A stretch of DNA of 9,129 bases, from NCBI GenBank assembly GCA_905372345.1, contig CAJPPE010000044.1, forward strand, positions 1-9,129, given 5' to 3'. This DNA comes from an uncultured Treponema sp. GTDB taxonomy: Bacteria; Spirochaetota; Spirochaetia; Treponematales; Treponemataceae. Positions 1 to 6,800 of the stretch are shown piece by piece. The notes under the pieces are model-generated. The model did no database searches, was not told where the DNA came from, and saw nothing but the letters and a program-made list of their open reading frames with translations. Numbering within the stretch: the stretch's first letter is position 1; each line of letters begins with the position of its first letter. A program made the translations under genes and the position numbers.

Positions 1-2
1 TT

Positions 3-467
3 GAAAAAATTACAGAGAAAGAAAAGTATAAAACTATTTACCTTGACTCATTCAGTAAATACACAGGCGAAACTAAACCGGATGAATACGAATTATCAAG
101 CGTATTTATCCCAAAAGAAAAAAAAATATTCAAATTAGAAGAACTGCCTGATGAATACAAGGATTTTTCAAAAGAGATGTATATAGGTTATGAATATACA
201 TCAATTGTTGAAAGTTTGCCGGTTATAAACAGTGCAGATAATAATAAAAAACGAATTGCAGCTTTATTGATAAGATTTTTAGATTCTTATTTGCCGCTTG
301 TAAGTCAGACTGAAACAAGGGAGCAAACTATATATGAAAAAGAGCCTTTTAGCGGAGTGGTGTCGGTTCCTGTTGAAGGAAATTTTAATAGAGATGTATT
401 TTTTAAGCTTGAAATGAAAAGGCCCGAAAGGTGCGAGATTTTAGCCGTTAATGCAAATCTGGCTTAA
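3..467 (+). CDS. Tail tubular protein B-like (gp12/nozzle), C-terminal part, 5' end outside the window
   Basis: The frame is open from the left edge (first whole codon at base 3) to TAA at 465-467. The visible 154 residues are therefore the C-terminus of a longer protein. The Met codon at 177 is internal, because coding sequence continues upstream and no ribosome site precedes it. Two patterns recall the end of T7-like tail tubular protein B: a segment YIGYEYTSIVESLPV followed by KKRIAALLIRFLDSYLPLV, fitting a family pattern of 'GlpYts..eTLPl ... kRI..v.lRf..S'; and a closing segment FSGVVSVPVEGNFNRDVFFK, fitting 'F.g...vPv.G'. These patterns are recalled, not searched. In T7 this protein forms the tail nozzle and lies upstream of the internal virion protein genes, which matches the neighbours here. 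Family assignment is likely; the residues before the window are unseen. Confidence 0.72.
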   Translation, partial: EKITEKEKYKTIYLDSFSKYTGETKPDEYELSSVFIPKEKKIFKLEELPDEYKDFSKEMYIGYEYTSIVESLPVINSADNNKKRIAALLIRFLDSYLPLVSQTETREQTIYEKEPFSGVVSVPVEGNFNRDVFFKLEMKRPERCEILAVNANLA

Positions 468-474
468 AGGAGGT
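466..474 (+). promoter_or_regulatory. Ribosome binding site for the gp14-like gene
   Basis: AAAGGAGGT is a near-perfect Shine-Dalgarno sequence. It begins inside the TAA stop of the upstream gene, with AGGAGG ending six bases before the ATG at 480. The overlap of stop and ribosome site suggests translational coupling. It also fixes the start of the next gene. Confidence 0.85.
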
Positions 475-479
475 TTTTA

Positions 480-1490
480 ATGGGTTTACTGATGGGATTA
501 GGGCTTGCCTTTGGTGCTTTAGGTGCAGGCTTTAGTATGTTCCAAGGTTGGAATAGATCACAACAAGAACAAGCAGAAATAAGAGCTAGACAGGAAGAAG
601 AAAGACGTATGCGTGAAGCTCAAATTGCAGAGCAAAGAGCGGCCGCCGAAAGAGAGATAAATTATGCAAAGTCTGTTTTTAAGATAGAGCAAGAGGATGC
701 TTTTAGAAAGGCAGACGATATATGGTATCAGGGCGAGCGCATAGACATGAGGGCAGACCTTGATGAAACCTTAACAGGCCGTGCATTTAATCTTGCTATA
801 AAGCAAAGCAACGCACAGGATGAAAGCCTTTTACATCAGGAACAGCGAGGAAAGCAAAATTTTCAGAATACGCAAGGTGCTTTTAAGGCAGCATTAGGTA
901 CAAGCGGAGTAAGGGCCGGAGCTAACTCAAGCGAGGGGCTATTAAGTCAAAATGAAGAAAACTTTAATCAGGACCTAGCCCTTATGAAAAAACAGAGAGA
1001 AACGCAAAAGGAAATAGGGCTTATGAGTGCCTTTAGTAACTTAAAAGGCGGAATGTTTAGGATAGACGAAGAAAGGGATGCTGCAAATAAAGCTTTTAGG
1101 GATTCAAAGCAGTTAAGAGATGATTACTCCGAAGGAGGGAGAGCCGTTAATCTGTTTAATCAAAAAATTGCAAATAGAAGAGCTGATTTACAGGGAAGTA
1201 TTAACTTACAGAATTTAGGAGGATACTTTAAACAGAAAGCTATGCAGAGAGCTTATGACAGAGCTAAGTATTCTTTTTTTGATGGATTAACAGATGCCTT
1301 TACAGGATTTAGTTCAGGTTTTAATTTCGGATCAAATATTGCAGGGTTTGCTAAAAATTGGGGCGGAGGAAGTTTTGGCAGCGGAGCCGGAAAGTTTGGA
1401 GGCACGGCTGCAGCTTTAGCAAATTACAAGGGAGATTTATCAGGTTACAAAAGAAAACATAGAAGTCCCTATATGAATATGTTAAGTTAA
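480..1490 (+). CDS. Internal virion protein, gp14-like (ejection protein)
   Basis: This is a 336-residue protein starting at an ATG with a strong ribosome site. Residues 1-24 are hydrophobic and Gly-rich (MGLLMGLGLAFGALGAGFSM). Residues 25-65 are a highly charged Gln/Glu/Arg/Ala helix, probably a coiled coil. Residues 138-155 (ALGTSGVRAGANSSEGLL) resemble the 'aa.gtsGv..sGS' patch that I recall from podovirus internal proteins of the gp14 type. The C-terminal 70 residues are rich in Gly and Phe (FSSGFNFGSNIAGF, GGGSFGSGAGKFGG) and end in a basic tail. T7 gp14 is packaged in the capsid core and inserted into the outer membrane during ejection; the hydrophobic ends fit such a role. It is longer than T7 gp14 (196 residues), mostly through extra C-terminal sequence. 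Its place between a gp12-like gene and a gp15-sized gene supports the call. There is no obvious gp13 equivalent in between. Confidence 0.62.
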   Translation: MGLLMGLGLAFGALGAGFSMFQGWNRSQQEQAEIRARQEEERRMREAQIAEQRAAAEREINYAKSVFKIEQEDAFRKADDIWYQGERIDMRADLDETLTGRAFNLAIKQSNAQDESLLHQEQRGKQNFQNTQGAFKAALGTSGVRAGANSSEGLLSQNEENFNQDLALMKKQRETQKEIGLMSAFSNLKGGMFRIDEERDAANKAFRDSKQLRDDYSEGGRAVNLFNQKIANRRADLQGSINLQNLGGYFKQKAMQRAYDRAKYSFFDGLTDAFTGFSSGFNFGSNIAGFAKNWGGGSFGSGAGKFGGTAAALANYKGDLSGYKRKHRSPYMNMLS

Positions 1491-1503
1491 TATGTTAAGT
1501 TAA
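1478..1503 (+). repeat. Perfect 13-bp tandem duplication across a stop codon
   Basis: TATGTTAAGTTAA occurs twice head to tail, at 1478-1490 and 1491-1503. The first copy encodes the last residues and the TAA stop of the gp14-like gene. The second lies wholly in the gap and its last two bases start the next AAGGAG ribosome site. The duplication looks like a slippage event. It lengthens the spacer and leaves the coding sequence intact. Confidence 0.9.
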
Positions 1504-1507
1504 GGAG
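1502..1507 (+). promoter_or_regulatory. Ribosome binding site for the gp15-like gene
   Basis: AAGGAG lies nine bases before the ATG at 1517. Its first two bases belong to the second copy of the 13-bp tandem repeat. Confidence 0.75.
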
Positions 1508-1516
1508 ATTTAAATT

Positions 1517-3796
1517 ATGGGTAAACGTGGGATTTTTGATGCTTTTCAGGCAGCGTCTGGAGCAGTGGAAACTGTTTTAAATGCAGCAGATAAGGAATTA
1601 CAGTTAAAGGCTCAAATGGAGGTGCAAGATGCAGCTTTAAAAGATATGGAGGCATTCAATCAGTTTACCCTTGATATGCAAAACAGTAACGATTGGGAAA
1701 ACTACGAAAAGAATTGGGAAAATTTTAAGGTCAGGGTTTATAACGATACATCCAAAGGTTTATCTAGTCCTTTTGCAAGAAGGGTTTATGACAGTCAATA
1801 TAAAAATGAAGAGATGAAACAAAGGCTTTTAGTTAAAAGTATAGCCAATCAAAAAATGAGAGCTCAAGATTTTACTAAAGGGTTTGATTATATCAACAAT
1901 GTTATTTTAAGCAATTCTTTTGCAGATCAAGAGATAATGGATGAAACGGGTAATAAGTTTATTAAAACCAGCAGCCAGCAAAAAAAAGAATTGATAGATA
2001 CTAAACTTTATACTATGTATGATAGAGGTCTTTTAAGCTATGAACAGTTTAATCAAAGTATGAGAGATTCTTATGCAAACCTTATGAATCACGATATGGT
2101 AACATTAGGTAAGAATTTAGTAGATGGCGGAGCCTCTATTGAAGAAGTAACATCTAAATTACAAGAATACAAAAATGAGTTTGTTACAGTTGCAGGGGGC
2201 CGGATTACAGAAGATGCTGTAAAGGGAAAAGCAACGGAAGAAGTAGAAAAATATTATTATAAACAAAGAACTATAAAATGGCAAAAGGCTGAAAAAGTAG
2301 AGGCTAATAATTGGACTAATATTTTGACTACAGTACAAAATGGAGACTACGCAGGAGCTAGAACTCTTGCCGAAAAGAGAATGAATATTTTACAAAACAT
2401 TCAAGCTCAATCGGGAGAACCCATAAACCCTGATACAGCCGTTTCATACACACAAAAATACTATGATTTTTTACAAAACATCGACAAATATATAAAATCA
2501 GGAAGTCCTTTAGCTGCATTGGGTTCTTTGGATATGAAAAAATTTGCTGCCGTTTATGCAGAAAAATGGAAGTACGGAATTAATGTTTATGATGGAAATG
2601 GAGAAAAAATTCATGTCAGTGCAAACGAAATTAAAAATCAAATGCTGAGCGATATAAATAAAATTGCTGAAATGAAAGGAGTACCGGCAGCTTATGTATT
2701 TCCGGGAGCCATCGAAGAATTTTATAAACAGATAGAAGATGTTTTACCTCCGGGATTAAAAGAGCCTGTAAAAAACTACAAAGGAACATACGATACTCTT
2801 AGAAAGGCTCAATTAGGCGTAGATAAATTACCTCCTGAAGAACAAAAGGCCGCTTTAGAAAATGCAGGAAATTTTGTTGAAGGATTGTTGAATATTGTAG
2901 AAAAATCAAGGTATACGGATTTAGACGAGAAAGGCTTATTGTCTTTAATGGAAAAGCAATCAGGGAAGAACACAGCAAAAATGTTTGATTCATATACAGG
3001 GGCCAGCGGTGCATTGTGGTGGGGAAAAGAATCGTCCGAAAACTTAGGCAAGGTAGTAACAGAAACAACTCAGCCGGGAGTTATTACTCAAGATAGAAAT
3101 GGAACTATAGTTATCAGAGAAGAAGCTAGAGCGGCCGTTGCAGCTCATGAAAACGATTTAAGACGAGAAACAGCTGCTGCATTAGGCTTGAACCCTAACG
3201 ATGAAAAGGATATAGGCAAGCTATCTATTTTCTATGATACGGAAGCAAATAGAATTTATTGTACAGACGGAAACACAGCCTCTTACTTTGAAACCGACAA
3301 GAACGGTAAAGCTGTATTAAGAACAGTTGATTGGAAAACTAAGGAAATTAAAACTACAGAAAAGTTATCTGAAGAAGTTAGACAAGATAAAAAAGATACA
3401 AAAATAGAAGCAGAGAAAAAAGAAATAAATGATCTTATTCATTCCAGTTTTAAAGCTGAAAGCATACAACAGGATATTAAACCTTTTTATGATAAGCTTA
3501 ATACTCAAGAAGATAGGCAACGCTTTTTGCAATTATATAGCGCAATAAATCAAAGAGAAAAAGATAAAAATATAGGTAGAGGATACAAACTCAATAAAGA
3601 TGAAGTCATTAAAGCCTTCAAAAAAGGAATTTCACCGGTTGATATAATCAATGAAAGTTTAATTAAAACTATGAGTCCTAAAATAAAAGCAGAATATGAT
3701 AAATTATCGGATGAAGAAAAAATAAGGTTTATTCAAAACTACAAAAAAGAAAAGAAGGACTTTAGGCATTCAAACAAAAGTATTAGTAGTTTTTAA
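1517..3796 (+). CDS. Large helical internal virion protein, gp15-like (ejection protein)
   Basis: This is a 759-residue hydrophilic protein with no signal peptide or evident membrane span. The sequence is dominated by charged helix-forming stretches rich in Lys, Glu, Gln and Asn, with aromatic repeats near the N-terminus (NDWENYEKNWENF). About residues 512-605 look more beta-rich and contain Gly/Asn/Asp turns (TQDRNGTIVI, FYDTEANRIYCTDGN). The C-terminus is lysine-rich. No catalytic motif is recognised. The assignment rests on position (after a gp14-like gene, before a giant gp16-position gene), on length close to T7 gp15 (747 residues), and on the long helical character. In T7, gp15 with gp16 forms a periplasmic conduit for DNA. 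I do not see diagnostic residue-level homology, so a more general name would be 'internal virion/ejection protein'. The start at 1517 is supported by the AAGGAG at 1502-1507. Confidence 0.58.
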   Translation: MGKRGIFDAFQAASGAVETVLNAADKELQLKAQMEVQDAALKDMEAFNQFTLDMQNSNDWENYEKNWENFKVRVYNDTSKGLSSPFARRVYDSQYKNEEMKQRLLVKSIANQKMRAQDFTKGFDYINNVILSNSFADQEIMDETGNKFIKTSSQQKKELIDTKLYTMYDRGLLSYEQFNQSMRDSYANLMNHDMVTLGKNLVDGGASIEEVTSKLQEYKNEFVTVAGGRITEDAVKGKATEEVEKYYYKQRTIKWQKAEKVEANNWTNILTTVQNGDYAGARTLAEKRMNILQNIQAQSGEPINPDTAVSYTQKYYDFLQNIDKYIKSGSPLAALGSLDMKKFAAVYAEKWKYGINVYDGNGEKIHVSANEIKNQMLSDINKIAEMKGVPAAYVFPGAIEEFYKQIEDVLPPGLKEPVKNYKGTYDTLRKAQLGVDKLPPEEQKAALENAGNFVEGLLNIVEKSRYTDLDEKGLLSLMEKQSGKNTAKMFDSYTGASGALWWGKESSENLGKVVTETTQPGVITQDRNGTIVIREEARAAVAAHENDLRRETAAALGLNPNDEKDIGKLSIFYDTEANRIYCTDGNTASYFETDKNGKAVLRTVDWKTKEIKTTEKLSEEVRQDKKDTKIEAEKKEINDLIHSSFKAESIQQDIKPFYDKLNTQEDRQRFLQLYSAINQREKDKNIGRGYKLNKDEVIKAFKKGISPVDIINESLIKTMSPKIKAEYDKLSDEEKIRFIQNYKKEKKDFRHSNKSISSF

Positions 3797-3799
3797 ATT

Positions 3800-3806
3800 A
3801 AGGAGG
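3800..3806 (+). promoter_or_regulatory. Ribosome binding site for the giant polyvalent protein gene
   Basis: AAGGAGG starts four bases after the upstream TAA and ends seven bases before the ATG at 3814. It fixes this ATG as the start of the giant gene. Confidence 0.85.
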
Positions 3807-3813
3807 AATAATA

Positions 3814-6800
3814 ATGAGCGACTTTAACGATATAATTTTAGGACAAAATCAAGGAAGACGAGGACAGACGACTTATCACTATTTAGACTTTGGACAACCT
3901 AACACTGTTTTTGATAATAATAGGTTTGAAAAGAAAAATACAGATTTATCTTTTTTGAATTCACAAAATCAAATTAGAGAAATAGAGGAAAGAGAAAAAA
4001 AACGAAAAAAGAATCAAGATAGATACTTAATAAATTTAAGTGATGGAGAATACGAAATATTAAACGCAGCGATTGTAAATGCTGAAATACCGGAAGATGA
4101 GGCCTATAGATTTGCTTCTGCATATAAATATTCAAAACAGTTTAACATGCCTTTATCCTACACTTATGAACACTTGGAAGATTTAAATAACTGGTGGTTA
4201 GGGCCGGTAAAAAAAACACCCCAAAGAGCTTTTACTTCTATCGTTAATAGTTTTACTTTAGGAAATAATACCGTAAAATTAGGCGGACTTGGAGCCCAAC
4301 TTTTAAAAGCAGAACACAACGGCGATGTAAAAGAAATTCAAAGGTTACAAAATGAAATAAAAGAAATAGAAGAAGATAATGAATATCTAAAAGATGATAT
4401 GCCTCGTACTTGGTTTACGAAATTATTACAATCAGGAGCACAAACAATTCCTTTTTCGGCTCATGTTTTTATACCTTCGGCTTTAGGTTCTATAATTGCA
4501 CCTGGAATAGGTACGGCCGCCGGTTTTGCAAGGTCTATGGAAATGCAGACAGGATTGGAATATTTAGATTTAAAAAAAGCAGGGGTTAAATCTGATCTTG
4601 CCAAAAAAATGGCTATAATGTCGGGCGGTTTACAAGCAGCTATTGAAGTTTCTTTAGGTAACGTTGCAAGTATTACAGGCAAAGGCTTGGGAGCTGATAA
4701 GATAGTCAGTAAAATGATTACAAGATTAAACGCCAAAGGAACAATGGGCCATATTGCTAAGGGCTTAATGCATTATGGAGTAGATACATTTAGCGAAGGC
4801 GTCGAAGAAGCCGTACAAGAATTAGTAAGTGCAGGAACAAAAGAATTAGCAGCCGTCTTACAAGGTGAAGGAGTAGAAACAGACGATGCGTGGACTATTG
4901 CCGGTAATGTTTGGGAAAGTTTTAAAGGCGGTATGGCCGGTTCTTTAGTTTTAGGAGTACCGGGGGCCGTAAAGTTTACAAAGGCGAATGTACAGGAAGC
5001 AAGCAATTTAAAAAAATCTGCAATAGTAAATCCTTCAAAAGAAGATTTTATCAGAAAGAATAAAGATAATGTTATGCTTGAGGGAATGACTGAGGCGGAT
5101 AAAAAAGAAAACTTAAGTTCTATTTATGAGGCACAAAAAAAGAGTAGAGAGAGTTTTCAAAAAGCAAAGATTGATGATTATGATGAATGGCTTCATCATA
5201 ATGCCAGAATTGAAGGCGAAGTGATAAGAGATAAGGACGGAAAAATCATATATGAAACAGATGAAGAAGGACACATCATCAAAGAAAAAGACGAAAACGG
5301 AGAAGAAAAGCCTGTACCTAAAAGATGGGGTAAAGCCGCCGATGTTGTAAGACATGGAGATAGGCTTTATATTACCGAAGGACAAAAACATGAAAAAGCA
5401 AACGGGAATATAGAAGGTGAATACATAGTGGGAGATCCCACGCAAGAAACAGAGTATAACGATTACGGACATATTTATTATTCTTTTGACAAGGAGAAAA
5501 ATACCGTAACGATTAAAAATGTAAGAGTGCAAAGCGATGAATATCAAGGCATTATAAAAGAGTTTGTAAGAGACTTTGGAGAAAAATTTGATGGAGCAAA
5601 AATTGAATGGAATCCTAAAGGTGAAACCTTACAAACGATTAAAGCTGAACTTATAGCCGAAAATCCGAACGGAAAGGAAAACGGATTACAGTATTTTATA
5701 AAAGATAGCTCCGAAGAAGTAAGAGAGAACATAAAACTTGCAGAGCGTTTAAAAGAAACAATGCCTAACTTAACCGATGAGGAGCGGCACACAGCAACGG
5801 TTATTTTTGATGCCTTAGCTAAGGGGGCCGGTATGGATGCTCAAACTTACTTGGATACATACTATTCTGATGAGATTTTAACTAACACCCCGCCTGCAGA
5901 CCTTGAAAAGATAGCGGCGCAAGAAGAAGTAGACACAAAGGATATAAAGGGAGCTGCTGCCTTTAAAGAAATGCAAGGGGATATAAAAGCTTTAGTTTAT
6001 GTAGGTAAAAAGGCAGATTTTAGCACATTTGTACATGAGGCAGCTCATGTTGCACGAAAGACTTTAAACGGAGACTTATTGATACAGGCGGAATCGGCTT
6101 TTAATGTAAAGGATGGCAAATGGACAAGAGCACAAGAAGAAGAATTTGCACAAGGCTTTGAACAATATTTAAAGGAAGGTGCAGCCCCTACAGAGGAATT
6201 AAAAAACATATTCCAAAAGGCTGCTGAGTTTTTAAGCCGTATTTATAAAAACTTAAAAGAAATAATCGGAATAAATGATGATATACGCAAGGTATATGAT
6301 GAGCTTTTAGGAAAAGATAACAGTACCTTAAAACAGGCAGAAGAACGCATTGATAATGAGAACGAAAGCAATAGTGTATTTATAAAAAATATTTTATCGT
6401 CAGTCGATACAGTAAAACAAGCTCTTGAAGGTGTAAAAAATACAGATATAAAGAATAAAGAAACGGGCATAATAGCTCGTTTATCTTCTACCGGAATAAA
6501 TAAGATGACAAGCAATAAGGCGGTAGAAAAATCTGAAGCTAACGGTTTTACGCGTAAAGAACATTATGGAGCAGTTGCAGAAATAAAAGTTCTTTATGAA
6601 AAAGCAAAATTACTTAATACTCATACAGATATAAAAAATGAACGCTCAAATATAGTAAGTATAAAACGTTTTACAGCAGCCTTGAGATTATCAGACGGTA
6701 AAAGCGGCGAAGCACTCATAACATTAAAAGAAACAGAAGAATATGGGCATAGAATATACTCGCTTGAACTTGATGAAATAATTAAGCCTGAGCAAAGATG

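Noticed and set aside
177..467. Separate 96-residue gene starting at the ATG at 177
   Set aside because: The same frame is open to the left edge with convincing coding sequence, and no ribosome site precedes 177. It is the end of a longer gene.
1492..1503. ATG-TTA-AGT-TAA mini open frame
   Set aside because: It is a by-product of the 13-bp tandem duplication. Three codons with no ribosome site of their own is not a credible gene.
2799..3068. Two overlapping minus-strand frames opposite the gp15-like gene
   Set aside because: Both are shadows of the plus-strand gene, in different frames of the same stretch, with no family features.
4461..5006. Minus-strand open frames opposite the hydrophobic segment of the giant protein (4461-4736, 4773-5006)
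   Set aside because: Low-complexity reverse reading of real coding sequence. The plus frame shows coherent protein patterns throughout.
5113..5547. 144-residue minus-strand open frame
   Set aside because: It lies wholly inside the giant plus-strand frame, has a Phe/Ile-rich composition typical of the complement of Lys/Glu-rich coding DNA, and lacks a good ribosome site or recognisable motif.
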